Source: Pseudomonas synxantha BG33R
GTDB taxonomy: Bacteria > Pseudomonadota > Gammaproteobacteria > Pseudomonadales > Pseudomonadaceae
Assembly (NCBI RefSeq): GCF_000263715.2
Contig: NZ_CM001514.1
Location: 4,777,674 to 4,841,673, forward strand
Reading direction: 5' to 3'
Length of the DNA stretch: 64,000 nt
The position numbers were made by a program, and so were the translations under genes. The notes beneath the pieces are model-generated. The model had not been told where the DNA came from and did not search any database. It saw nothing but the letters and a program-made list of their open reading frames with translations. Numbering within the stretch: the first letter of the stretch is position 1; the number at the start of each line of letters is the position of its first letter. This document shows, piece by piece, positions 1 to 10,638 of this stretch.

Positions 1-958
<958 letters not shown>

Positions 959-1113
959 TATTGCGTCGCAATGGCGCAGTGTAAACGCTGCGCCATTTGA
1001 GAGGCAGAGGTACGACGCGCTGATTTTTCCTCACGCCCTTAACTATCTGTGACCTTTGTGCCCCTCAAGCTTGCTGTGATGACGGTGACGTTATTCACTG
1101 AAGGATCAGCCAC

Positions 1114-4100
1114 GTGCACACACCTACGTTAACGCCTATCAACCTAGCCCTTACAGATGCAGCACGCAGAGTGCCCGCCGGGGCCTACACCAACCTTCCG
1201 AAATGGCTTGGAAACGCCTCATGCGATAAGCGCCAAGCCTTGAAAAACATCAAGCTTGAATTCGCCGATTGGTATGGCGAAGCCGATCGCTCGCAACATG
1301 CGCCCCTCAAAAATGCAGTGCAGACCAGTTGGGAGGCGCAAAACCAAGTCGATGCGGCCCTGGCAACACTCAAGTCGCCGCAAGCATTTGCGGCCCCGTT
1401 ACTGCAACAAGCCCTCAAAAAGCAGTTTGGCGTTGAGTCCGATGTCAGCACCACCTATCTGCGCCTGTATACCCCTCGGACCCTGCCCGGGCTCCCCATC
1501 GAGACGGGCGCCGACTCCTGGACCGTGTCACTGGTGGAGGCGGCGCTGCACAACTTCGATGCGGATGAAAGCAAACCAGCGGCGCATACCACAGAGTCGA
1601 CCTACCTCATCCAATCGCCCGTCACAGAGCAGCCCGACACTCTGACCCCGGACAGCGAAACAACGGCGTGTACTGCAAAGTCGAACGGCATCACCCAATC
1701 GTCCCTCACTGGACCGTTCGACACGCTGCCTCAGATGCGCGACAAAATCAGCATCTCGCAATTCATCGAGCTGTGCCGCAAGCTGGATATCGGCAAGGAA
1801 TATCAAAGCTACCTGAAGCAGTTTTTCGGGTTCAACGACGCCGTTCTCAAAGCCCGGTTGCGCGATAAGGTCATCAAAAGCCTGAAAGCCGAAGCGCAAG
1901 CCAGCCTTCAGATGGCACTTCTGAAAAAGGATGTGACACGCCCGGACTTTTATACACTTAGCCGCTTTCTAAAAGACTTTAACGGCGAGCTCGATGGCAA
2001 AACGCTGCTCAGCCATGACCTTAGCCTGATGAACGCGCCACTGACCGGCATTGCACTGCTCGCCCCCGACCTGGAGTTACACCGAAGCGCAGTCCCGGTG
2101 GTGGCCTATATTCCCGGCGATCCGCAGTCCCCCCTCAAGTATTACGCCAACGGCACAATATTCATGCAGGACCTGGCAAACAAGCTGCGCAGCGCCGACT
2201 ACCAGGCGTTTTTCAGCCGTTTCGTCAACCATGAACATCGAGGCTACTTCTTCGCCGACCTCAACAACCGCTTGTCAGAAGTGGTGTGGCACGAGCAGGT
2301 CGCCGGCGACCCACGCCCCACCTGGCGCGACGAGCCGGTGACCAAACCCAACCTGCAATTTTACGCGACAAAAATCACTGGCGACCTGTACGAGCATCTG
2401 TATGAGAACAAGCTCAACAAACTGCTCAATGACGCACGGGTGACAGCTATACCCACCGCCGACGCCGATAGCAACGCACGATGGAAGCGCTGGGGTATTG
2501 CGCAAAAAATCGGTGAAGCCATTCTTGAAATCGCCGCGTTCATCGCCGCGCCCTTCATTCCACCGCTGGGGTTGGCGATGCTCGGCTATACCGCCTATCA
2601 AATGCTCGATGATGCTTTCGAAGGCATCATCGATTGGGCCGAAGGGCTCAAGAAGCAGGCATTCGGGCATCTGATGTCTTTCCTTGAACAAATGATTCAA
2701 CTGGGCATGTTTGTGGTCGGCATACCAATTGCCAGAGACCTGCTGCGACAGGCGCTACCGAAGGAGGTGTGGGACTTTTTTGACTCGCTCCTGCCGGTCA
2801 CCACCACCGGCAAAACCCGCCTGTGGAAGCCAGATCTGGCGCCCTACGCCCATGACATTCAACTCGTCGCCGGGTCACGCCCCGACCCGCAGGGATTGCA
2901 TGCCCATGAAGACAAACAGATCCTGCCACTCGATGGGCTGCATTTTTCTGTCGAGCAACAGTCGGGCAACGCCTACCTTGCGCATCCCACCCGTGCGCAT
3001 GCCTACCGTCCGCAGATAATCGGCAATGGCAAGGGCGCCTGGCTGACACCACTGGATCGCCCACTGACGTGGGATCGCACCACCCTGCTGCGCCGCCTCG
3101 GCCCGCCGGCCGACACCATCAGTGAGGCGGGCCTTGAACAAGCCTATCGCATCAGCGGAACCGACGAAGGCGTCCTGCGCAAAACGTACATGGACCGCCA
3201 ACCGCCGCCCCCACTGCTGGTAGACACACTCAAGCGCATAAAGATTGATGAGCAGTTACAAGACTTCATCGACCAGATGAACAGTGACGCCCCCCTGGTT
3301 TATCAAAAAGCCGACCCCCAGACCCAATTGTGGCTACTGAGCCAGACCCATCTGTGGCCCGAATCCAAGACGCTGCGGTTTCTCAATGCAAAAGGTGAAA
3401 CTGTCTGGGAGCATAAAGGCCGGGAAAACGCCGCCGTGGCGCAAATACACGAAGCCCAGATGCACAATGGCGACCTGCTGAAAACCCTGCTGGAAACCTT
3501 GGACGAGTCAGAGCGCAAAACCTTGCTTGAGGAAGAGTTCGGCACTACTCCCCAAATGCACGTGCGCACCGCCACACTGCGCAAACGCTTGGCACGCCAA
3601 GCCCAAGACAAACGTGCCTCCATGTTTGACTCGCGCTATCGAAAAGCTGAAACAACCGATAACGCACGCCTGCAAAAAATCATCGACACCACCGATGGCC
3701 TGCCAACGAGTGTTGCCGAAGAAGTATTACGCGGCGCCACCGGCCAAGAGCTGCTGGATATCGATCAAGGCCGCGTGCCCAGACCGGTGATTGATCGCGC
3801 ACGCTGGGCCGCCCATGAGGCGCGAATCAGCCGGGCCCATGAAGGGCTGTACATGGACGCCCTGCAAAGCAGCGATACACATCGACTCGCCCTGCATTCG
3901 CTGGAAAACCTGCCGGGATGGTCGCCACAGGTACGCCTGGTAGTCACCGATTTCAGCCGTACCGGCGAGGTACGAGATGCTATCGGTAGCCCCCAAGCGC
4001 CGATCCAACGCATTCTCGTGGCTGTCGACGGTGGTTACATCCCCGAAGACGGCAAGGGCACCCTGTTTGGAGAAACCGACTTCTACACTGCCGTCCTCCA

Positions 4101-6207
4101 GGCGCTACCTGACGCGCAGCGCGATGCACTGGGCATTCATATCGGCCAAGGCCCGCTGCTGAGGCAAACCTTGCGTCAGCACACATTGACGCGTGAAGCG
4201 CTTGGCGCGCTGCTGGCCGAGCACCCCGTGCGCAAACCCTTTTACGACCCGACGCTGATGCGCCTGCCCGGCGGCATGGAGGGCTACGGTGCCACCCCGG
4301 CAACCCCAGGTAACAGCCTGGAGGCTCAGTTATTACATGAGCTATACCCCCGCCTGCTCCCGACACAAGTGAGCGGTGCACTGAACTTCCTGCGAACTCT
4401 GCCCGGCTCTCCCCTACGAACGCTTCAATCCATGAAGATGGAGTTTTCACAGTTCGAAAATCGCCTTTCGGCCTGGTATTTCAACACCCCGCAAACCCTT
4501 ATTGATACCCAAGTCCCACTCCCTCCCTCGAGAATCGCGGATGAGCAACTCATTCGCGGGGAATGGACACGCCAGCTGATCAGCGCCTGGCGTCATGAAC
4601 TGCCCCCGGACCCTGGCTTCAGAGAAGGCCACCTATTGCAGCTCGACGCCGTATATGGCGAGCTCCCGACACTGAATATGCGCTTCATTCACATTTCCAA
4701 CCTGAAACTGGCGGGCTACCACACCACCCGAGGCGCACCCGACTTCCTGACTCACTTCCCCAACCTGCGCACGCTGGAGATTAGCGATATTGCCCTCAAC
4801 ACAATCCCCTCTGAGGTCATAGGGCTTCCCCATCTCAACAGCCTGACGATGCGCAATTGCAACCTCAACCTGACCGCTCAAAACCGTGCAGACCTTGCCA
4901 CATTGACCGGGCTTCGACATCTGGACCTCTCTAACAACCCCCAACTGTCACTCAGCCCCGACCTTAGGCGCATGGCCAACTTGCAGACGCTGAACCTGAG
5001 CCACACCAACATCTCCCTGATCCCCGAAGGCTTGATCGGTCGCCCTCTTTTGACGAGTGCCAACCTCAGCAACAACTACTTGAGCAGACTGCCCGCCAAC
5101 CTCTTCAACGTGTCCAAAGCAACCGCCAGAACGATTAATTTGTCAGGCAATGAACTCTCCCGCACGGCACGGGAGCACATCAAAAGCTATTGCCAGAGGA
5201 CCAGCGAACATTTTGGTGCAGACGCCCTTCCTACCGAACGTTCGCTGGCCCAGGCGCTCTACCCCACCTTCACCGTCGATAAGGCCAACAACTTTATTTA
5301 CCGGCTGCCCGGTGGCCTGGATGACTCAATGGCAATACTTGTACGCCTGAAAGCAGACTACGAGAGCCTGCAAGCAGGCTTGGGAGAATGGGTGGCAAAC
5401 GTCCCTGAACAGCACTCGGGCGCCCCCCTGGACGAGGACACTCGGGCACGACAACAAATCCTTCGAGACCAGTTCAAGACGTTACTGGAGGAAGGCTGGC
5501 GACGGGAAACCAGCCAGGATTTAGCACATGTGCCACCGGCAAACTTCCATCAAATGAAATTAACGACGCCACTGCTCGGCGATCTACCGGTACCGAGGGC
5601 CAATTTCGACCATATTTCAAAGCTGGAACTCGAGGGAGAGGACACCACATCAATCCCCGAGGGATTTCTCGAACGTTTTCCCAACCTGGAGAGCCTGTTT
5701 ATCCACCGGTATACATTGCAAGACATTCCCCCGGGCGTATTCAAATTACCGAAGCTAAAGGCACTCAACCTGACGCAAAGCAATATCCGATTGACACCAA
5801 CGAGCGCCGCAGAATTGAGCGACCTGCACAATCTTGAATACCTGGTTCTGAGTCACAACCCCAACTTGGGAATCGCCCCCGACGTCAGCAAAATGTCCAG
5901 GTTAGAAACCTTGATGATCGAAAACGCCGGCCTTACCGAGCCCCCTCACAAGCTGTTCAACCTGCCACGGCTCGATGCCCTGAACTTGAGCAACAACCGA
6001 ATGACCGAGCTTCCCGACGACCTGTTTGAATTAGACGCGGACATGGCTGACGGCTTCAATCTCAGCGGCAACCCCTTCTTGCCAGAAACGATAGCCAAAC
6101 TGCGCCGTTACTACCGTCGTACGGCCGTGGACTTTGGCGTGCCTGAAGCCCGACAGCCCCCTCCAACACTCGACGACACTCCGTCCGAAGAAGAGGGGGA
6201 TGAATAG
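1114..6207 (+). CDS. Large DUF6543/dermonecrotic-toxin-like leucine-rich repeat protein
   Basis: A 1697-residue protein that resembles the Pseudomonas family with an N-terminal dermonecrotic-toxin-like (DUF6543) region and C-terminal leucine-rich repeats; relatives often end in a NEL-type E3 ubiquitin ligase domain. Start GTG at 1114 is placed 8 bases after AAGGA. Residues about 1-200 form an N-terminal domain, 205-700 the DUF6543-like core, and about 460-505 and 527-546 are strongly hydrophobic and could insert in a membrane. Leucine-rich repeats lie at about 1215-1350 and again at 1523-1665, each closing with an LSGNxxL/Y-RT-FG signature. Residues 1073-1377 and 1378-1697 are a tandem duplication of one module. 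The protein stops after an acidic tail (SEEEGDE), and I see no NEL catalytic domain. No signal peptide is visible. A role as a secreted effector or toxin is inferred from the family, not shown. Confidence 0.75.
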   Translation: MHTPTLTPINLALTDAARRVPAGAYTNLPKWLGNASCDKRQALKNIKLEFADWYGEADRSQHAPLKNAVQTSWEAQNQVDAALATLKSPQAFAAPLLQQALKKQFGVESDVSTTYLRLYTPRTLPGLPIETGADSWTVSLVEAALHNFDADESKPAAHTTESTYLIQSPVTEQPDTLTPDSETTACTAKSNGITQSSLTGPFDTLPQMRDKISISQFIELCRKLDIGKEYQSYLKQFFGFNDAVLKARLRDKVIKSLKAEAQASLQMALLKKDVTRPDFYTLSRFLKDFNGELDGKTLLSHDLSLMNAPLTGIALLAPDLELHRSAVPVVAYIPGDPQSPLKYYANGTIFMQDLANKLRSADYQAFFSRFVNHEHRGYFFADLNNRLSEVVWHEQVAGDPRPTWRDEPVTKPNLQFYATKITGDLYEHLYENKLNKLLNDARVTAIPTADADSNARWKRWGIAQKIGEAILEIAAFIAAPFIPPLGLAMLGYTAYQMLDDAFEGIIDWAEGLKKQAFGHLMSFLEQMIQLGMFVVGIPIARDLLRQALPKEVWDFFDSLLPVTTTGKTRLWKPDLAPYAHDIQLVAGSRPDPQGLHAHEDKQILPLDGLHFSVEQQSGNAYLAHPTRAHAYRPQIIGNGKGAWLTPLDRPLTWDRTTLLRRLGPPADTISEAGLEQAYRISGTDEGVLRKTYMDRQPPPPLLVDTLKRIKIDEQLQDFIDQMNSDAPLVYQKADPQTQLWLLSQTHLWPESKTLRFLNAKGETVWEHKGRENAAVAQIHEAQMHNGDLLKTLLETLDESERKTLLEEEFGTTPQMHVRTATLRKRLARQAQDKRASMFDSRYRKAETTDNARLQKIIDTTDGLPTSVAEEVLRGATGQELLDIDQGRVPRPVIDRARWAAHEARISRAHEGLYMDALQSSDTHRLALHSLENLPGWSPQVRLVVTDFSRTGEVRDAIGSPQAPIQRILVAVDGGYIPEDGKGTLFGETDFYTAVLQALPDAQRDALGIHIGQGPLLRQTLRQHTLTREALGALLAEHPVRKPFYDPTLMRLPGGMEGYGATPATPGNSLEAQLLHELYPRLLPTQVSGALNFLRTLPGSPLRTLQSMKMEFSQFENRLSAWYFNTPQTLIDTQVPLPPSRIADEQLIRGEWTRQLISAWRHELPPDPGFREGHLLQLDAVYGELPTLNMRFIHISNLKLAGYHTTRGAPDFLTHFPNLRTLEISDIALNTIPSEVIGLPHLNSLTMRNCNLNLTAQNRADLATLTGLRHLDLSNNPQLSLSPDLRRMANLQTLNLSHTNISLIPEGLIGRPLLTSANLSNNYLSRLPANLFNVSKATARTINLSGNELSRTAREHIKSYCQRTSEHFGADALPTERSLAQALYPTFTVDKANNFIYRLPGGLDDSMAILVRLKADYESLQAGLGEWVANVPEQHSGAPLDEDTRARQQILRDQFKTLLEEGWRRETSQDLAHVPPANFHQMKLTTPLLGDLPVPRANFDHISKLELEGEDTTSIPEGFLERFPNLESLFIHRYTLQDIPPGVFKLPKLKALNLTQSNIRLTPTSAAELSDLHNLEYLVLSHNPNLGIAPDVSKMSRLETLMIENAGLTEPPHKLFNLPRLDALNLSNNRMTELPDDLFELDADMADGFNLSGNPFLPETIAKLRRYYRRTAVDFGVPEARQPPPTLDDTPSEEEGDE

Positions 6208-6210
6208 AAA

Positions 6211-6798
6211 ATGCTCAACCGCACTCAAGCGCCTGACGGGCGCCCACTGGAATGCGCAAATACGGTAGACCAGGCATTACAAATGCCTGCAGGACGTCAA
6301 GGCGTTCGCCACGCCTCTGCTTGAACAGGCCCTGAAAGCCAACTTCGGCCTGGAGCTGGATGTCGAGGCCACCTATTTGCGCCTGTGTATTGCCCTCAAC
6401 ATCCCATGGTTCCCGATACGTTCGGGCGCCACACGTACCTGGACCGTCTCGCTGCTTGACGCCGCCTTGCATAACTTCGAACACAAAAATTGGCTGTGCT
6501 GTATCTGAGCAACGCGGCACTGAGCGAAGTTCCAGAGGGCGTATTTGGCCTGGATCAACTGCAAACGCTGGACCTGAGCAATAACGCGATCCGGGAGATA
6601 CCACAGGACTTGCTGGAGACGTCAGCAACCTTCAATGGCGACAGCGACTTGAGCGGCAACCCACTGTCGGCGCAAAGCATGGAGCGCTTGCGTCAGTACT
6701 ACCAACGCACAGGTGTGGACTTCCAGGTCGCGGCCGCCACCGTGGACTCCCAAGGCACGCCGCTGGTAGCAGCTCTGCCAGTACCAGAAGAAGACTAA
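6211..6798 (+). pseudogene. Decayed second copy of the DUF6543/LRR gene
   Basis: Four bases after the stop of the large LRR gene comes a scrambled relic of a paralogue. In one frame 6287-6508 encodes KAFATPLLEQALK, TYLRLC and TWTVSLLDAALHNFE, matching residues about 87-150 of the intact gene (FAAPLLQQALK, TYLRLY, SWTVSLVEAALHNFD). Just before it, WNAQ and VDQAL occur in different frames, showing further frameshifts, and an in-frame TAG sits at 6266. At about 6485-6490 the sequence jumps, in another frame, to a terminal LRR block (LYLSNAALSEVPEGVF, LDLSNNAIREIP, then YYQRTGVDFQV) that runs to a stop at 6798. Over a thousand codons of the middle are therefore missing. The reading frame from TTG 6490 is open for 102 residues but lacks a convincing start. 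Confidence 0.78.
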
Positions 6799-6806
6799 CT
6801 GTTTAA

Positions 6807-7787
6807 TCAGCCGCGCTCTGAGGGCACCGACGACAACTCGAAGGGGCTGCTGCTGCGCCGCTGGTTGCGGTCTTCGCGCGGCGTGGCGCCAAAGAAATTG
6901 CGGTAAGCGCTGGAGAAATGCGGCCCCGAGGAGAAGCCGCACGACAGGCCGATCTGGATGATCGACTTGCTGGTTTGCATCAACATCTGGCGCGCCTTGT
7001 TCAGGCGCAGTTCCAGGTAGTACTGGCTGGGGACGCGATTGAGGTATTGCTTGAAGATCCGTTCCAGTTGTCGTCGCGACACGCACACGTGCTGGGCGAT
7101 CTCGTCGGTGGTCAGCGGCTCTTCGATATTGGCTTCCATCAACAGCACCGCCTGGGTCAGCTTGGGATGGCTGGAGCCCAGGCGGTTTTGCAGTGGAATA
7201 CGTTGGCGCTCACCGCCTTCGCGGATGCGCTCCACCACCAATTCCTCGGACACAGCACCGGCCAACTCCGCGCCGTGATCGCGGGCCAGCACCGCCAGCA
7301 GCAGGTCGAGTACCGACATGCCGCCACAAGCGGTCAGGCGATCACGGTCCCAGTCGAACAAATGGCTGGTGGCGATGACCTTGGGGAAGCGCTCGGCAAA
7401 ATCGTCCTGCCAGCGCCAATGCACGGCAGCGCGATAACCATCCAACAGACCAAGCTGGGCCAACGGGTACACACCCGCCGATAACCCACCGATCACGCAC
7501 CCAGCCCGAACCAGCTGCTTGAGCGCAGTGCTGAGCTGCGACGCGATGACGGTAGGCGGTTCATCCGCCAACAGGAACAGTTTCTGAAAGCCTTCCAACT
7601 TGCCGGCCCACGGCTCGCCCGGCAACTGCCAGGCCCCCTCGGTTTGCGGCTCGGCCTGCAGAAAAGACAACTCGTAGACCACATCCGGATGCACCCGCTG
7701 AGCAACGCGCAAGGCCTCCTCAGCCAGCGCAAGCGTGAGTGCTTTTGTGCTGGGCCAAATCAGGAAACCAATTTTGTGGGCGGTCAT
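6807..7787 (-). CDS. argR: Arginine-responsive AraC/XylS-family regulator ArgR
   Basis: A 326-residue regulator with an N-terminal DJ-1/PfpI-like sensing domain (residues about 5-190) and a C-terminal AraC-type double helix-turn-helix (about 215-310; LTTDEIAQHVCVSRRQLERIF and IIQIGLSCGFSSGPHFSSAYR). In pseudomonads ArgR senses arginine, activates the aru and aot operons and represses biosynthetic genes. Its place as the last gene after aotJQMOP matches the known aotJQMOP-argR arrangement. A 246-bp gap holding a REPIN separates it from aotP, so expression may be partly uncoupled from the transporter. Candidate binding sites are seen before aruC and aotJ. The gene converges with the LRR pseudogene, eight bases apart. 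Confidence 0.92.
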   Translation of the reverse strand: MTAHKIGFLIWPSTKALTLALAEEALRVAQRVHPDVVYELSFLQAEPQTEGAWQLPGEPWAGKLEGFQKLFLLADEPPTVIASQLSTALKQLVRAGCVIGGLSAGVYPLAQLGLLDGYRAAVHWRWQDDFAERFPKVIATSHLFDWDRDRLTACGGMSVLDLLLAVLARDHGAELAGAVSEELVVERIREGGERQRIPLQNRLGSSHPKLTQAVLLMEANIEEPLTTDEIAQHVCVSRRQLERIFKQYLNRVPSQYYLELRLNKARQMLMQTSKSIIQIGLSCGFSSGPHFSSAYRNFFGATPREDRNQRRSSSPFELSSVPSERG

Positions 7788-7880
7788 GGAGTGCTATCCG
7801 GAGCGAAAACAGTGAAAGAAGCCGTGGGCCAATGCTAGCCCGTAATCAACTACAAATCCCAAAACAAACAGAGATCAAAA

Positions 7881-7967
7881 GTGGGAGCTGGCTTGCCTGC
7901 GATGACGGTGGGTCAGTTAACACATCATTGACTGATGCATCGCTATCGCAGGCAAGCCAGCTCCCAC
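7881..7967. repeat. REPIN (REP doublet), type A arms
   Basis: Two inverted REP arms, GTGGGAGCTGGCTTGCCTGC...GCAGGCAAGCCAGCTCCCAC, around a less conserved centre, 87 bp overall. The element sits between aotP and argR. Other type A copies are at 47566-47635 and, as a single arm, 15576-15604. Confidence 0.9.
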
Positions 7968-8033
7968 AGGAGATCGGGGCTAACCTCAAGACTGCGGAGC
8001 ATGCACTATCCCGGTGCACAAAAGCAGCCTTGA

Positions 8034-8798
8034 CTATTTCAAACTGCCAGAGAGGAACTGCTGCAACCGTTCGGACTGCGGGTTCACCAGCACTTCCCGC
8101 GGATTACCACGCTCTTCAACAATGCCTTTGTGCAAAAACACCAACTGGTTCGACACTTCACGGGCAAAGCCCATTTCGTGGGTCACCACTACCATGGTGC
8201 GGCCTTCCTGGGCCAGGTCCTGCATGACCTTGAGCACTTCGCCCACCAGCTCCGGATCCAGCGCCGAAGTAGGCTCATCGAACAGCATTACCTCGGGCTC
8301 CATCGCCAGCGCACGGGCAATCGCCACACGCTGCTGTTCGCCACCGGACATGTGGCCCGGGAACGCGTCCTTACGATGGCCCACGCCGACCTTGGCCAGG
8401 TAATGCTCGGCCTTTTCACGGGCTTCTTTCTTCGACATGCCCAGCACGTGCACCGGGGCTTCCATCACGTTTTCAAGCGCGGTCATATGCGACCACAGGT
8501 TGAAATGCTGGAACACCATGGACAGGCGTGAACGCATACGTTGCAGTTGCTTGGGGTCGGCAGCCTTCATGGCGCCATCCTTGTTGGCCACCAGTTTCAG
8601 CTCTTCGTTATTGAGCAGAATCTTGCCGGCGTGGGGCTGCTCCAGCAGGTTGATGCAGCGCAAAAAGGTACTTTTGCCCGAACCGCTGGAACCGATGATG
8701 CTGATCACATCACCGGCCGCTGCGGCCAAGGACACACCTTTGAGCACTTCATGACTGCCATAGCGTTTATGCAGGTCTTGGACTTCAAGCTTGTACAT
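8034..8798 (-). CDS. aotP: Arginine/ornithine ABC transporter ATP-binding protein AotP
   Basis: A 254-residue polar-amino-acid ABC ATPase that powers arginine and ornithine uptake. Visible are Walker A GSSGSGKST, the Q-loop QHFNLW, the ABC signature MSGGEQQRVA, Walker B VMLFDEP and the switch histidine in VVVTHEM. I chose the ATG at 8798 (MYKLEVQDLHKRYG), the usual start of this family; an in-frame GTG at 8813 would add five residues. It lies 27 bp downstream of aotO within the aot operon, behind both permeases. Confidence 0.92.
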   Translation of the reverse strand: MYKLEVQDLHKRYGSHEVLKGVSLAAAAGDVISIIGSSGSGKSTFLRCINLLEQPHAGKILLNNEELKLVANKDGAMKAADPKQLQRMRSRLSMVFQHFNLWSHMTALENVMEAPVHVLGMSKKEAREKAEHYLAKVGVGHRKDAFPGHMSGGEQQRVAIARALAMEPEVMLFDEPTSALDPELVGEVLKVMQDLAQEGRTMVVVTHEMGFAREVSNQLVFLHKGIVEERGNPREVLVNPQSERLQQFLSGSLK

Positions 8799-8825
8799 GC
8801 GGTCGGTTCTCACAAAAACAGGTGG

Positions 8826-9938
8826 TCAGTCGTTGAGCAAGCGCCCGTGACGCAGCGCTTCGCGCCCCGCCACCTTGGCCAGCCAGAAACCCGCTTGGGC
8901 ATAACGTAGCCGTTCAACGGCAAACAACACCCCCGAGGTGCCCGCACAAATGGTGCTTACGCGGTCGGTCAGGGGGTCAATCACTTCAAAAATCTCGTCG
9001 CCGGTTTCTACCCAGTCGCCAGCTTTACGCAGGTAACTGATCACTCCGGCATGGGGGGCGAACAGCAACTCGGTGCCTTCGAAGGGCATGCCTTCACAAG
9101 GTTCATGTTGCGGTGCGGGCCATTGGCCCCTGATCAAGCCCTGTTCGGCGAGGAATGCCAGAATGCCTTCGGCGTGGAAGATCGCTTCATCACGGCCTGT
9201 GTCGGCCTGGCCGCCCAATTCCAGCGTTGTCGCCAGACAGGCCAGCGGAATCTGCGCCTCGGGGAACAGGCGCGACAAACGCAACCACGGCAACGAGCAC
9301 GCCTCGTCAAACGAACTGCCGCCGGAATCTTCCGCCAGCAGGCCGACCTGCACATTCAAATGCGCTGACAGCGACCGCCACTGCGGCCAGTGCTGCGGCA
9401 AAGCGTACATGTGCAGCGCGGCTTCGGCATCGCAATGCAGGTCCAGCACTACATCGGCGGTGCAGGCATGGCTCAGCAGAATGCGCTGCATGCCTTGCAA
9501 CTGGCTGCTCGGCTCGGGCAAGGCGGTGAGCGTATCGCTCATGGCCTGGCGAATCATGCGCACATTGGCGTGCGGGTCATCGCTCAGTTTGTCTTGCAGC
9601 AATGCAGCGACCGGCTCGCTCAACTCAACGAAGTCGCGATTGAAATTCTTGCCGCTGCCCACTTCGAAACGCCCCTGGTGGCTGCCTTGCAACAGCTGGC
9701 CAAGGCCCATCGGGTTGGCCACCGGCACCAGCTCGATCACGCCGTTGAGGGCGCCCTGCTGTTCCAGCTCGGTGAGGCGTTTTTTCAGTTCCCATGCGGC
9801 ACGCATACCCGGCAACTCATCAGCGTGCAGGCTGGCCTGGATATAGGCTTTGCGCTCGCCGCTGCCGAAGCGAAATACGCTCAGTTGGCGCTCACAGCCC
9901 AGGTGCCCCCAGGGCAGCAGATGATCGATACGTTCCAT
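8826..9938 (-). CDS. aotO: AotO, succinylglutamate desuccinylase/aspartoacylase-family protein
   Basis: A 370-residue zinc-dependent M14-type amidohydrolase. The likely zinc ligands are His and Glu in HADELPG (about residue 38-44) and the His in DLHCDAE (about 166-172). The C-terminal part (about 280-350) has a beta-rich, lipoyl-like fold with the motif APHAGVISYLRKAGDWVETGDEIFEV, shown here only in outline. In P. aeruginosa the equivalent gene lies inside the aot operon but is not needed for uptake. It starts one base after aotM ends. The substrate is not known; a link to arginine or succinylated intermediates is an inference from context. Confidence 0.85.
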   Translation of the reverse strand: MERIDHLLPWGHLGCERQLSVFRFGSGERKAYIQASLHADELPGMRAAWELKKRLTELEQQGALNGVIELVPVANPMGLGQLLQGSHQGRFEVGSGKNFNRDFVELSEPVAALLQDKLSDDPHANVRMIRQAMSDTLTALPEPSSQLQGMQRILLSHACTADVVLDLHCDAEAALHMYALPQHWPQWRSLSAHLNVQVGLLAEDSGGSSFDEACSLPWLRLSRLFPEAQIPLACLATTLELGGQADTGRDEAIFHAEGILAFLAEQGLIRGQWPAPQHEPCEGMPFEGTELLFAPHAGVISYLRKAGDWVETGDEIFEVIDPLTDRVSTICAGTSGVLFAVERLRYAQAGFWLAKVAGREALRHGRLLND

Positions 9939-9939
9939 A

Positions 9940-10638
9940 TCAGTGCTTCCGTGGAGCCAGATAGCTCAGCCAGCGGCGCTCGGCCAACTTGAACAGGCGC
10001 ACCAGAATGAAGGTCAGGCACAGGTAGAACACGCCGGCGGTGATATAGGCTTCGAACGGCAGGTAATACTGGGCATTGACCGTACGCGCGGCACCGGTGA
10101 TGTCGATCAGCGTGACGATGGACGCCAGGCTGGTGGTCTGCAGCATCATGATCACTTCGTTGCTGTACTGCGGCAGCGCACGACGCAGGGCCGACGGCAA
10201 CAGGATGCGGCGGTACAGCTTGTAGCGCGACATGCCCATGGCCTTGGCCGCCTCGATCTCACCGTTAGGCGTGGCCTTGAGGCTGCCGGCGATAATCTCG
10301 GCGGTGTAGGCGCTGGTGTTGATCGCAAACGCCAGGCACGCACAGAACGTCGCGCTGGACAGCAGCGGCCACAGGAAGCTCTCGCGCACCACTTCGAACT
10401 GGGCCAGGCCGTAGTAGATCAAAAACAGCTGCACCAGCATCGGCGTGCCGCGGATCACATAGGTGTAGAGCCAGGCCACACCATTGACGACCGGCTGCTT
10501 GGACACCCGCATCAAGCCCAGGGGCAAGGCCGCAAGCAGGCCGAAGAACAGCGAGATGGCGAGCAGTTTCAGGGTGGTCAGCAGGCCGCCAAGGTACAGC
10601 GGCATGGCCTCCCAGATGACGTTGTAGTCGAAGATCAT
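9940..10638 (-). CDS. aotM: Arginine/ornithine ABC transporter permease AotM
   Basis: A 232-residue inner-membrane permease of the HisM type with about five membrane helices and the EAA loop (EIEAAKAMGMSRYKLYRRILLP) that docks on the ATPase. It pairs with AotQ to form the membrane channel. Its ATG overlaps the stop of aotQ by four bases, showing translational coupling. Confidence 0.92.
   Translation of the reverse strand: MIFDYNVIWEAMPLYLGGLLTTLKLLAISLFFGLLAALPLGLMRVSKQPVVNGVAWLYTYVIRGTPMLVQLFLIYYGLAQFEVVRESFLWPLLSSATFCACLAFAINTSAYTAEIIAGSLKATPNGEIEAAKAMGMSRYKLYRRILLPSALRRALPQYSNEVIMMLQTTSLASIVTLIDITGAARTVNAQYYLPFEAYITAGVFYLCLTFILVRLFKLAERRWLSYLAPRKH

Noticed and set aside
6490..6798. 102-codon frame as a separate small LRR protein
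   Set aside because: It starts at TTG with no ribosome-binding site and continues a broken copy of the upstream LRR gene; treated as part of a pseudogene.
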